A stretch of DNA of 64,000 nucleotides. Origin: JAAFIP01 sp963775085 (GTDB lineage: Bacteria > Pseudomonadota > Gammaproteobacteria > Burkholderiales > Burkholderiaceae_C). Positions within the stretch are counted from its first letter, which is position 1; every line of letters begins with the position of its first letter. Under the pieces are notes generated by a model, which did not search any database, was not told where the DNA came from, and worked only from the letters and a program-made list of their open reading frames with translations. The translations under genes and the position numbers were made by a program. Shown here in pieces: positions 33,810 through 41,628 of the stretch. The DNA lies in contig CAVZHO010000002.1 of NCBI GenBank assembly GCA_963775085.1, forward strand, positions 62,001 through 126,000, given 5' to 3'.

Positions 33810-34946
33810 CTAGCCGCCGATATAGCTCATCTCAACCCGCCGCCCACCCGTGCTGGTGTCTGCCGCCATGCTGCTGCGCAGCTCGGAGTAACGGTCGGTG
33901 CGGCCTTGCCAGATGTGGCCGATGGCGCTGGCCAGGTCGGCATCGCTGGCGCCGCCGCGCAGCAGGCTGCGAATATCGTGGCCTTGGCTGGCGAACAGGC
34001 ACAGGTAGAGCTTGCCCTCTGTGGACAGGCGGGCGCGATTGCAGTCGCCGCAAAAGGCCTGGGTAACGCTGCTGATCACACCGATTTCGCCCAAGCTGGG
34101 ATCGTGCTTTCCGTCGGCCCCCACATAGCCCCAGCGCTCGGCCGTCTCGCCGGGGGCCGATGCGCCTAGTTGCACCAGGGGCATCTGTGCGTGGATGTGC
34201 TGCACTACCTCGGCAGAGGGCATCACCTCGTTCATGCGCCAGCCATTGGTGGCACCGACGTCCATGTATTCGATAAAGCGTAGCGTGACGCCGCTGCCTT
34301 TAAAGTGCCGTGCCATCGGCAAAATTTCCTGCTCATTGGTGCCGCGCTTGACCACCATGTTGACCTTGATGTTTTTCAGCCCCACGGCCTGGGCTGCGGC
34401 TATGCCGTCCAGCACATCGGCTACGGGGAAGTCCACATCGTTCATGGCGCGAAACACGCTGTCGTCCAGTCCGTCCAGGCTAACCGTAACGCGCTGCAAG
34501 CCTGCGTCTTTCAGGGCCTGCGCTTTGCGCCGCAAGAGCGAGCCGTTGGTGGTGAGGGTCAAGTCCAGCGGCTGGCCTTCTACGGTGCGCAGCTTAGACA
34601 ACTGCTCGATCAACAGCTCCAGGTTTTTGCGCAGCAAAGGCTCACCACCGGTCAGGCGAATTTTCTGCACGCCGTGGCCAATAAACTGCTGCGTGACGCG
34701 GGTGATTTCTTCAAAACTGAGCAGCGAGGCATGCGGCAGGTATTGATAGTCCTTGTCAAACACTTCTTTGGGCATGCAGTAGCTGCACCTGAAGTTGCAG
34801 CGGTCGGTCACGCTGATGCGCAGGTCACGCAGCGGCCGCCCCAGCGTGTCGGCCAGCAAACCGTTGGGCGCGATGGCGTGGGTGGGCAGCTTGGCCGTGA
34901 GGGCCGCGATGCGTTGGTCGATTAAAGGGATGACGCGTTCAGACAT
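33810..34946 (-). CDS. moaA: GTP 3',8-cyclase MoaA
   Basis: A 378-residue radical SAM enzyme for the first step of molybdopterin synthesis. The N-terminal cluster motif is CNFRCSYC in SVTDRCNFRCSYCMPKE; the C-terminal cluster is held by CGDCNRARLSTEGKLYLC; and the protein ends in the conserved GG (MSYIGG). The start MSERVIP at 34946 gives the family length. Head of a moaA-mobA pair. Confidence 0.96.
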   Translation of the reverse strand: MSERVIPLIDQRIAALTAKLPTHAIAPNGLLADTLGRPLRDLRISVTDRCNFRCSYCMPKEVFDKDYQYLPHASLLSFEEITRVTQQFIGHGVQKIRLTGGEPLLRKNLELLIEQLSKLRTVEGQPLDLTLTTNGSLLRRKAQALKDAGLQRVTVSLDGLDDSVFRAMNDVDFPVADVLDGIAAAQAVGLKNIKVNMVVKRGTNEQEILPMARHFKGSGVTLRFIEYMDVGATNGWRMNEVMPSAEVVQHIHAQMPLVQLGASAPGETAERWGYVGADGKHDPSLGEIGVISSVTQAFCGDCNRARLSTEGKLYLCLFASQGHDIRSLLRGGASDADLASAIGHIWQGRTDRYSELRSSMAADTSTGGRRVEMSYIGG

Positions 34947-34992
34947 AGCGCAATTATCGCGGGCTTTCAGCCCTTGCGTGTGAAGGGAAATA

Positions 34993-35754
34993 TTACACGC
35001 AGCGCGCCCCGTCCACCTCCAGGCACACCCCGCTGATAAAGGCCGCCTCGTCGCTGGCCAGGTACAGCGCGGCATTGGCCACGTCCAGCGCGGTAGAAAA
35101 CCGCCCCAGCGGGATGCTGGCGCGAAACTTGGACAGGCGCTCCTCAGTCAGCTCACCGCCGGCAAAATCGGCGCCCAGGCCGGTGGTGGGGTTAAACACC
35201 GGGTTAATGCAGTTCACGCGGATGTTGTCGGGCCCCAGCTCGGCGGCCAGCGACTTGCTGGTGGTGATCACCGCACCCTTGCTGCCGTTGTACCAGGTCA
35301 GGCCCGGGCGCGGACGCACGCCTGCGGTGGAGGCGATATTGATAAAACAGCCGCCACCGGTTCGGCGAAACTGCGGAACGGCGTGGAGGGTGGCCAGGTA
35401 AATGCTTTTCACGTTGACCGCATAGCACTTGTCAAACTCGTCTTCGGGCACCTCCAGCGCGGGTCGGTTGCGGTGCGTCCAGCCTGCGTTGTTCACCATC
35501 ACATCCAGGCGGCCGTGGCGCTGCACGGCGGCGGCGATCAACGCTTGCATGTCGGCAGACTGGGTCACGTCCGCCGCAAAAAAACTGGCCGTGCCACCGG
35601 CTTGGGTGATCACTTTGACCACCTTCTCGCCCTGCGCCACGTTCACGTCATTGACGATGACTTTCGCCCCCTCCGCCGCCAGGCGTTTGGCAATGCCCTC
35701 GCCAATGCCGCTGCCCGCACCGGTGACGATGATGGATTTGTTCTGAACGCGCAT
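34993..35754 (-). CDS. Short-chain dehydrogenase/reductase (SDR) family oxidoreductase
   Basis: A 253-residue classical SDR. It has the dinucleotide motif TGAGSGIGEG (residues about 11-20), NNAGW, the catalytic Ser in INIASTAG and the YxxxK motif in WYNGSKGAV. The end SGVCLEVDGARCV matches the usual C-terminus. Likely an NAD(P)-dependent alcohol or 3-oxoacyl dehydrogenase; substrate unknown. The start at 35754 is supported by GAGGAG six bases upstream; the longer frame is not. It runs divergently from coaBC. Confidence 0.92.
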   Translation of the reverse strand: MRVQNKSIIVTGAGSGIGEGIAKRLAAEGAKVIVNDVNVAQGEKVVKVITQAGGTASFFAADVTQSADMQALIAAAVQRHGRLDVMVNNAGWTHRNRPALEVPEDEFDKCYAVNVKSIYLATLHAVPQFRRTGGGCFINIASTAGVRPRPGLTWYNGSKGAVITTSKSLAAELGPDNIRVNCINPVFNPTTGLGADFAGGELTEERLSKFRASIPLGRFSTALDVANAALYLASDEAAFISGVCLEVDGARCV

Positions 35755-35821
35755 GGGGTCTCCTCTTGAGTGCTTCTGTGGATTTTGCTTTATACCAAGC
35801 TTTGCTGCTACATTTCCATCT

Positions 35822-37054
35822 ATGAACGATCTACAAGGTAAACATATCGTATTGGGCATGACCGGCGGCATAGCGGCCTACAAGGCGGCCGAGCTGTGCC
35901 GGGCGCTGATAAAAGAGGGCGCGACGGTGCAGGTGGTGATGACGGCGGGGGCCGAGCAATTTATCACCCCCGTGACCATGCAGGCGCTGAGCAACCGCAC
36001 GGTTTACACTAGCCAGTGGGATGCACGCGAGCCCAACAACATGCCGCACATCAACCTCAGCCGCGAGGCCGATGCCATTTTGATAGCCCCCGCCAGTGCC
36101 GACTTTATGGCCAAGCTCCTGCATGGCCAGGCCGACGACCTGCTCAGCCTGATGTGCCTGGCCCGCCCCCGTGCCGACAGCGTGCAAGGCGCGGCCCAGC
36201 CCGTGCCCTTGCTGATCGCCCCGGCCATGAACCGCGAGATGTGGTCACACCCCGCCACCCAGCGCAACATGGCGCAGCTGACGGCGGACGGCGCACACCT
36301 GCTGGGCGTAGGCAGTGGCGACCAGGCCTGCGGTGAAACAGGCGATGGCCGCATGCTGGAGCCGCAGGAATTGCTGGAAGATGTGATCGCGTTTTTCCAA
36401 CCCAAAGTTCTGGCTGGGCAGCAGGTGTTGATCACCGCTGGGCCGACCTTTGAAGCGATTGACCCGGTGCGCGGCATTACCAATTTAAGTAGCGGCAAGA
36501 TGGGCTTTGCCATCGCCCGCGCCGCGCAGGAGGCCGGTGCGCAGGTGACCCTGGTGGCCGGGCCGGTGAGCCTGCCCACCCCACGCGGAGTACAGCGCGT
36601 GGATGTAAAATCAGCACAAAATATGCTCGAAGTCGTTGTCGCCAGGACGCAAGCAGCTAGTATTTTTATAGCAACTGCGGCGGTAGCGGACTGGCGGCCT
36701 GCCAGCGCTGCGGACCAAAAAATCAAAAAAAACGGCTCGGGTCAAACACCGGTCTTGCAGTTTGTCGAGAACCCCGACATCCTGGCCACGGTAGCTCACA
36801 GCGAGCGGGCAAAAACGGGCGAACTGTTCTGTGTAGGCTTTGCCGCCGAGAGTGAAAACCTGGAAGCGCACGCCAAGGCCAAGCGGGAGCGCAAAGGGGT
36901 ACCGTTACTGGTGGGCAACATCGGCCCGGCCACCTTTGGGCAGGATGACAATGCCCTGCTGCTGGTCGATGCACAGGGCAGCCAGGCGATGGAGCGTGCA
37001 CCTAAACTGACTTTGGCGCGTATTTTGGTGCAGGAGATTGCCCGGCGGCGTTAA
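35822..37054 (+). CDS. coaBC: Bifunctional phosphopantothenoylcysteine decarboxylase/synthetase CoaBC
   Basis: A 410-residue coenzyme A biosynthesis enzyme. The N-terminal FMN decarboxylase has MTGGIAAYKAAELCRALIKE, the catalytic His in MPHINLS and the PAMNREMW motif; the C-terminal CTP-dependent synthetase begins QVLITAGPTFEAIDPVRGIT, with NLSSGKMGFAIA. Residues about 271-283 (VVARTQAASIFIA) come from a repeat copy (36624-36673) directly before the conserved AAVADW. From memory, E. coli CoaBC has the same spacing there. Starts at 35822; the frame extends upstream without a good start. Confidence 0.96.
   Translation: MNDLQGKHIVLGMTGGIAAYKAAELCRALIKEGATVQVVMTAGAEQFITPVTMQALSNRTVYTSQWDAREPNNMPHINLSREADAILIAPASADFMAKLLHGQADDLLSLMCLARPRADSVQGAAQPVPLLIAPAMNREMWSHPATQRNMAQLTADGAHLLGVGSGDQACGETGDGRMLEPQELLEDVIAFFQPKVLAGQQVLITAGPTFEAIDPVRGITNLSSGKMGFAIARAAQEAGAQVTLVAGPVSLPTPRGVQRVDVKSAQNMLEVVVARTQAASIFIATAAVADWRPASAADQKIKKNGSGQTPVLQFVENPDILATVAHSERAKTGELFCVGFAAESENLEAHAKAKRERKGVPLLVGNIGPATFGQDDNALLLVDAQGSQAMERAPKLTLARILVQEIARRR
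36624..36673 (+). repeat. Interspersed GCAGCTA element, copy 10 (inside coaBC)
   Basis: Reads TGTCGCCAGGACGCAAGCAG, CTAGTATTTTTATAGCA. It is sense to coaBC and read as ARTQAA. The CGCCAGGACGCAAGCAGCTA core is identical to the rlmD copy. Confidence 0.8.
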
Positions 37055-37061
37055 TACGTCA

Positions 37062-37110
37062 GAGGTAACGCAAAAAGCGCAAAAAAGAAAAACACCAAAA
37101 ACGCAAAACG
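37062..37110. repeat. AGGTAACGCAAAAA repeat, third copy
   Basis: GAGGTAACGCAAAAAGCGCA followed by an A-rich tail with further ACGCAAAA units, between the coaBC stop and the bactofilin stop. Related to the inverted pair at 33651-33776. Confidence 0.5.
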
Positions 37111-37117
37111 AGATTTG

Positions 37118-37534
37118 TTACTTGGACTTGACCGGCGTATCCATATCGCCCCGGTATTCCACCTTGCCGCGTAGTTTAGCGCGGGGGTGCACGTCCATCA
37201 CCTCGTCGTAGGCCGCGTCGCCCAGCAGGGTGGCCGATCCCGTGATCTCCAGCGCCTTGCGGGCAATCACACTGCCCACCACTTTGCCTTCAATGAAAAT
37301 ATAGTCCGCCTCCAGGCGGGTGTTCTCGATGATGCCGGTGGCACCCACATGGATGGTACCGCCGGTATCAAAACTGATATTGCCTTTGAGCGTGCCATCC
37401 ACCTTGATGCCCAAGTCGCGCGAGGTCTGGAACGAGCCGTCAAAGATCGCGCCCTCGGCAATCAGGCTGGAGATGGCGGTGAGGCGGTCGGTAGGCACCA
37501 GGCGGGTAGTGGAGGGGGCGGATTGGATTTTCAT
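37118..37534 (-). CDS. Bactofilin (polymer-forming cytoskeletal protein) 1
   Basis: A 138-residue bactofilin. The central beta-helix domain (about residues 25-120) shows the repeated short strands: SLIAEGAIFDGSFQTSRDLG, IKVDGTLKGNISFDTGG, IIENTRLEADYIFIEGKVVG, ALEITGSATLLGDAAY. Bactofilins polymerise without nucleotide into filaments that localise cell-wall or surface machinery. AAGGAGTC precedes the ATG, which overlaps the previous stop (37531-37534). Last of five co-directional genes, three of them bactofilin-like. Confidence 0.88.
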   Translation of the reverse strand: MKIQSAPSTTRLVPTDRLTAISSLIAEGAIFDGSFQTSRDLGIKVDGTLKGNISFDTGGTIHVGATGIIENTRLEADYIFIEGKVVGSVIARKALEITGSATLLGDAAYDEVMDVHPRAKLRGKVEYRGDMDTPVKSK

Positions 37535-37974
37535 GGGGAAGACTCCTTTGTTTTCAGTTGACTATCAGGCTTGAGTTGAAGCGGGGTGGGCGCGTCCGGG
37601 GCGGGCGTGCGCTTGCTGGCAGGCAGGTTGCTGCGCTCTGGAAGTTGCCGCTCCAGGCGCAGTGGCAGGCCGCTGTCGGTATCGGTCACCGCCGGGCTGG
37701 TTGAAGAAAAAGTCGGTAGCAGGCCATTGCGGTGCAGCAGGTAAACCAACCCGGCCAGCAATAGAAGTGCGGCGAGGATGAAGTGTTTGTATTTCCAGAG
37801 CCACCACAGCGTCCAGCGGATGGCCAGCCGTCTGCGTGCGACGCGCTGGTCGCGCTGCCAGCTGGCGCGCAGGGCAGATTCGCGCAGCGAGTTGGTGTCG
37901 AGCACAGGCATACTGACCCCGGGCAGGCTCAAAGAGCGACGCGCAGGGAAAAGTGAACGCAGCTTGAAAACCAT
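37531..37974 (-). CDS. Small bitopic membrane protein in the bactofilin cluster
   Basis: A 147-residue protein of no family I recognise. A basic, Arg-rich N-terminal region (RASWQRDQRVARRRLAIRW) precedes one membrane segment (HFILAALLLLAGLVYLLH, about residues 64-81), and a proline-rich periplasmic-type tail follows. Translationally coupled to bactofilin 1, so it may anchor a bactofilin polymer to the membrane; that is inference. The start could instead be the ATG at 37911. Confidence 0.6.
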   Translation of the reverse strand: MVFKLRSLFPARRSLSLPGVSMPVLDTNSLRESALRASWQRDQRVARRRLAIRWTLWWLWKYKHFILAALLLLAGLVYLLHRNGLLPTFSSTSPAVTDTDSGLPLRLERQLPERSNLPASKRTPAPDAPTPLQLKPDSQLKTKESSP

Positions 37975-37994
37975 TGGGCAGCACGGTCACAGTC

Positions 37995-38645
37995 TCAGTG
38001 GGTGGCTTTGGGAGGGTTGGCCGCGGTGGGTGCTGCGATGGCAGCGTGAGGCGCGGGTGCGTGCGATGCGCCTGCGCCCGCAGTGCGGTCACGCTTGGTG
38101 GCGGCTTTCTCCAGCGTAGCGTTCAGGTCGGCGCCGTTGACTTGCAGGCGGTTGTAGCGCACATGGCCCGAGACGCGCGAGGCATCGTGCAGGGCCACCG
38201 AGCCGCCGCCTGCGTCCAGCAGGCCATCGGTTTGCCCCATGACCGATATATTGTCGGCCACGATATCGCCCTTGACATAGCCGGTTTCGGCCACAATGAC
38301 GGTAATGCTCTGGCCCATGGACTGCACCAGGTTGCCCTCTACCTTGCCGCCTACGCTGCACAGGCCAATCAGTTGGGCATTGCCCACAAAGTTCACGCCC
38401 TCGGCGATCATGCTGCTTTTGTCGTTGGGTTCATGGCCCGTGCCTGTCACCTGCGCGGGCACCTGCAAGGTGGGCAACTGGCTGGGTTGGCCGCTGTACA
38501 TGGTGGCTCCAGCCTGCACTTGCATGGCTTTGGGCACCGGCACTGCATTGGCTGCCGGGGTGGCTGGCGTAGTTTGCGCAGCAGGTGCTGCGGGGGCCGC
38601 ATGGGGTGCTGATGGAGGCGGAATGTAGGGCGGCTTGTTGGACAT
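37995..38645 (-). CDS. Bactofilin 2 with proline/alanine-rich tails
   Basis: A 216-residue protein. Residues about 1-60 are Pro/Ala-rich and unstructured (MSNKPPYIPPPSAPHAAPAA ...), residues 75-180 are a bactofilin beta-helix (SMIAEGVNFVGNAQLIGLCS, VGGKVEGNLVQS, GYVKGDIVADNISVMG, RVSGHVRYNRLQVNGA), and the C-terminus is again Ala/Pro-rich. GGAGACC precedes the ATG. The flexible tails flanking the core are usual for bactofilins and may bind partners. Confidence 0.85.
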   Translation of the reverse strand: MSNKPPYIPPPSAPHAAPAAPAAQTTPATPAANAVPVPKAMQVQAGATMYSGQPSQLPTLQVPAQVTGTGHEPNDKSSMIAEGVNFVGNAQLIGLCSVGGKVEGNLVQSMGQSITVIVAETGYVKGDIVADNISVMGQTDGLLDAGGGSVALHDASRVSGHVRYNRLQVNGADLNATLEKAATKRDRTAGAGASHAPAPHAAIAAPTAANPPKATH

Positions 38646-38696
38646 GGTGGTCTCCTAATGGGTAGGGGCGGGTTTGGGTAGCCAGGGTTGTGGGGT

Positions 38697-39119
38697 CTAT
38701 GCTACTTCATCGAGTTGGGGCAGCACGGCGTTGTCTTTCAGTGTTTTGAAGGGTCCCTGCAATTGGGCTCCATCGTACATGCGAATGCGTTGAGCCAATA
38801 ATGTGCCGCTGGAAATGCCGGTACTGGCGATAAACGCGGTGCCCATGCATTCCACCACGGTGGCATTGTCTTCTTGCCCGGGCGTGCCTAACTGGCCAAA
38901 CAGGTACAGGTCGCCCCAGATCTTGACGCGGCCCGATACTTGAGCGCCTGCCCATACGATCAGGCGGCCCCGGGTCTCCAGGCTGCCAGCGATCTCGCCT
39001 TGCACCAACAAGCCGCCCTGAAAGGCCTGTTCGCCCGATAAACGCGAACCCGCGCAGACGCGGTTCACCACGTTCATGGCGATCGGGTCGATGGTGAGTA
39101 CGTCTTGTAAGGATTGCAT
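38697..39119 (-). CDS. Bactofilin-like protein 3
   Basis: A 140-residue protein built of beta-helix-like strands: GSRLSGEQAFQGGLLVQGEI, AGSLETRGRLIVWAGAQVSG, RVKIWGDLYLFGQLG, GTLLAQRIRMYDGAQLQGPF. The pattern fits the bactofilin family, but it is more diverged than its two neighbours. It starts 4 bp after the end of the membrane-protein gene upstream. Probably co-assembles with, or regulates, the other two bactofilins. Confidence 0.72.
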   Translation of the reverse strand: MQSLQDVLTIDPIAMNVVNRVCAGSRLSGEQAFQGGLLVQGEIAGSLETRGRLIVWAGAQVSGRVKIWGDLYLFGQLGTPGQEDNATVVECMGTAFIASTGISSGTLLAQRIRMYDGAQLQGPFKTLKDNAVLPQLDEVA

Positions 39120-39123
39120 GGTA

Positions 39124-39450
39124 CTATGCGCCCAGTAAAAGCTGCTGCCAAAGCACTAAAGCAATGGCCGACAGTGCCATGAGGATGCCAGCAATACCAA
39201 TGACTAAAGCGTAGCGCTCGATCCAGCGGCGCAGATCACCTGGCCTGCGTCTAGGGTGGCCAATATAGGGGTAGCTGCCTTGAATCAACAACCAGTCGAG
39301 CCATGATTTGCCCAAAGATCTGCGCCCACTGAGCATGCCGATTTGCAGGCCATCGTCATAACGCGTTTGCTTGGGTGGAATATTGCCCAAAGGAAGCGAC
39401 AGCGCAGACCCTACGATGGTGTTGGTAAAAAACATGTCTTCGTCAGTCAT
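39124..39450 (-). CDS. Small C-tail membrane protein heading the bactofilin cluster
   Basis: A 108-residue protein starting MTDEDMFFTNTIVGSALS, not recognised. The cytosolic part (KQTRYDDGLQIGMLSGRRSL ... DWLLIQGSY) is followed by a membrane segment (YALVIGIAGILMALSAIALV, about residues 80-102) near the C-terminus. First gene of the five-gene unit, divergent from dut with a 94-bp gap. I chose the ATG at 39450; the frame is open further upstream towards dut. Confidence 0.6.
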   Translation of the reverse strand: MTDEDMFFTNTIVGSALSLPLGNIPPKQTRYDDGLQIGMLSGRRSLGKSWLDWLLIQGSYPYIGHPRRRPGDLRRWIERYALVIGIAGILMALSAIALVLWQQLLLGA

Positions 39451-39544
39451 GTCGCGGATTCTACTTTCCTTGCGGGCAATTACTGTGGCTTGGCTCAAAA
39501 TCTCTGCGCTGCGGGGGATAATTGGTGCATCAGAAAGCCCAGCC

Positions 39545-39991
39545 ATGCACCTTGACATCAAAATTATCGACCCCCGCCTTGCCAGCCAAATGCCCGCCTA
39601 CGCCACCCCCGGCAGCGCCGGACTGGACCTGCGCGCCTGTTTAAGCGAGCCCCTCACCCTGCAGCCCAATGCCTGGCAACTGGTGCCCACCGGCATGGCG
39701 ATATTTCTGAAAGACCCCGCCTTCGCCGCCATGATCCTGCCACGCTCGGGCCTGGGGCACAAGCACGGCATCGTGCTGGGCAACCTGGTGGGCCTGATCG
39801 ACAGCGACTACCAGGGCCAACTCATGGTCAGCGCCTGGAACCGCAGTTCAGTAGCTTTCACCATCGAGCCGATGGAGCGCATTGCCCAGCTGGTCATCGT
39901 CCCCGTGGTGCAGGCGCGGTTCAACATCGTCAGCGAATTTGCCGCCACAGAGCGCGGCGAGAGCGGCTACGGCTCTACGGGCAAGGGCTAG
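39545..39991 (+). CDS. dut: Deoxyuridine 5'-triphosphate nucleotidohydrolase (dUTPase)
   Basis: A 148-residue trimeric dUTPase that removes dUTP and supplies dUMP for thymidylate. Motifs in order: AYATPGSAGLDLRAC (motif 1), ILPRSGLGHKHGIVLGNLVG (2-3), LIDSDYQGQLMVSAWNRS, and the C-terminal P-loop-like RGESGYGSTGKG that closes over the active site. The start MHLDIKIIDPRL fits the family. rlmD starts 6 bp after its stop. Confidence 0.96.
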   Translation: MHLDIKIIDPRLASQMPAYATPGSAGLDLRACLSEPLTLQPNAWQLVPTGMAIFLKDPAFAAMILPRSGLGHKHGIVLGNLVGLIDSDYQGQLMVSAWNRSSVAFTIEPMERIAQLVIVPVVQARFNIVSEFAATERGESGYGSTGKG

Positions 39992-39997
39992 ACACAC

Positions 39998-41515
39998 ATG
40001 GGACGCGCACGCAAAAAAAGCCTCAAGGCCACGCCACCGCCGGTACTGAATGAAGACGGCAGCCTCAAGGTCTACCCACCGCCGCCGCGCCTGGTTGTCG
40101 AGTCGCTCGACCTGGAGGCGCAGGGCATTGCCCACCGCGTGACGGACGACGAAGACAACGGCAAGGTGGTGTTTATCGAGGGCGCGCTGCCGTACGAGAC
40201 CGTCAGCGCCCAGGTGCATCGCAAAAAGAACCAATGGGAGGCGGGCACCGTCACGGTCATCCATAAAGAGTCGTCCCAGCGCGTCACCCCCGGTTGCCCG
40301 CACTTTGGCCTGCACCAGGGGGCCTGCGGCGGCTGCAAGATGCAGCACCTGGACGCAGCCGCGCAGGTAGCGGTGAAGGCGCGGGCGCTGGAAGACCAGC
40401 TGTGGCATTTGGGCAAGGTCAAGCCAGAGCTGGTGCTGCGCCCGATTGCCGGGCCCAGCTGGGGCTACCGCACCCGGGCGCGCCTGTCGGTACGCTACGT
40501 CATCAAAAAAGGCGAGGTGCTGATCGGCTTTCACGAGCGCAAAAGCCGCTACGTGGCCGACATCAAAAGCTGCGCCGTTTTAGTGCCCCATGTGAGCGCC
40601 ATGCTCATGCCCCTGCGCGCGCTGATCGCCAGCCTGGACGCCCGCGAGACCTGCCCGCAGATCGAGCTAGCCTGTGGCGACAGCGTCACCGCCATGGTGC
40701 TGCGCCACCTGGAGCCGCTGAGTGACGGCGACCTGGCCAAGCTGCGCGCCTTTGCCATAGAGAAAAACGTGCAATGGTGGCTGCAAGCCAAAGGGCCCGA
40801 GACGGTGAAACTGCTGGACGAAGGCGGTGAGCTGCTCAGCTACGCGCTGCCTGACTTTGGCATCACCATGCCCTTCAAACCCACCGACTTCACCCAGGTC
40901 AACCCGCAGATCAACCGCGTGCTGGTCAGCCGCGCGCTGCGCCTTTTGGACGTGCAAAAGCATGAGCGCGTGATCGACTGGTTCTGCGGCCTGGGTAACT
41001 TCACCCTGCCCCTGGCCACCCAAGCGCGCGAAGTGCTGGGTATTGAAGGCAGCGACACCTTGGTCGCCCGTGCCAACGACAATTACCAGCTAAATAGGGC
41101 GCTAGTCCCTGTCGCCAGGACGCAAGCAGCTACACAATTTGTAGCGCGCAACCTGTTTGAGATGACCGGCCAGATGCTGATTGCCGACGGCGCAGCCGAC
41201 AAATGGCTGGTCGACCCACCCCGCGAAGGCGCGTTTGCACTGATGAAAGCCCTGGCAGACCTGCACCAGCAGCGCCTGGGTAACCTGGCAGATGTGGAGG
41301 AAGGTAAAGCCCCACCTGTCCCCGGCGATTTGAGCAGCTGGACACCGCCCCAGCGCATCGTCTACATCAGCTGCAACCCCGCCACCCTGGCCCGCGACGC
41401 TGGCCTCTTGGTACACCGGGCGGGTTACCACTGCACGGCAGCAGGCATGGTCAACATGTTTCCGCACACCGCGCATGTGGAGAGCATGGCGGTGTTTGAG
41501 CTGGCTGAAATGTAG
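39998..41515 (+). CDS. rlmD: 23S rRNA (uracil-1939-C5)-methyltransferase RlmD
   Basis: A 505-residue SAM enzyme. A TRAM-like domain is followed by the iron-sulfur cysteines (CPHFGLHQGACGGCKMQHL, about residues 100-118), the SAM motif VIDWFCGLGNFTLPLATQA, LVDPPREGAF and the catalytic Cys in YISCNPATLARD. It runs directly after dut. Residues about 367-383 (LVPVARTQAATQFVARN) are encoded by a repeat copy at 41099-41147, just before NLFEMT, with the frame intact. Confidence 0.96.
   Translation: MGRARKKSLKATPPPVLNEDGSLKVYPPPPRLVVESLDLEAQGIAHRVTDDEDNGKVVFIEGALPYETVSAQVHRKKNQWEAGTVTVIHKESSQRVTPGCPHFGLHQGACGGCKMQHLDAAAQVAVKARALEDQLWHLGKVKPELVLRPIAGPSWGYRTRARLSVRYVIKKGEVLIGFHERKSRYVADIKSCAVLVPHVSAMLMPLRALIASLDARETCPQIELACGDSVTAMVLRHLEPLSDGDLAKLRAFAIEKNVQWWLQAKGPETVKLLDEGGELLSYALPDFGITMPFKPTDFTQVNPQINRVLVSRALRLLDVQKHERVIDWFCGLGNFTLPLATQAREVLGIEGSDTLVARANDNYQLNRALVPVARTQAATQFVARNLFEMTGQMLIADGAADKWLVDPPREGAFALMKALADLHQQRLGNLADVEEGKAPPVPGDLSSWTPPQRIVYISCNPATLARDAGLLVHRAGYHCTAAGMVNMFPHTAHVESMAVFELAEM
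41099..41147 (+). repeat. Interspersed GCAGCTA element, copy 11 (inside rlmD)
   Basis: Reads GCGCTAGTCCCTGTCGCCAG, GACGCAAGCAGCTACACAAT, TTGTAGCG. The best-preserved copy, with both hairpins (TAGTCC/GGAC; GCTAC/GTAGC). Sense to rlmD, read as ARTQAA. Confidence 0.82.
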
Positions 41516-41527
41516 CGTGATTTATGT

Positions 41528-41575
41528 CAATAGTCCTTGTTATGTGGACGTATTTAGCTATTAAAAATATAGCAA
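41528..41575 (+). repeat. Interspersed GCAGCTA element, copy 12 (downstream of rlmD)
   Basis: Reads AATAGTCCTTGTTATGTGGA, CGTATTTAGCTATTAAAAAT, ATAGC. An intergenic copy only about 380 bp from copy 11. Confidence 0.65.
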
Positions 41576-41628
41576 TTGACATCTTGAAAAACGCTTTTTT
41601 GAATGTCTGAGACATCCCAGTACGTGGT

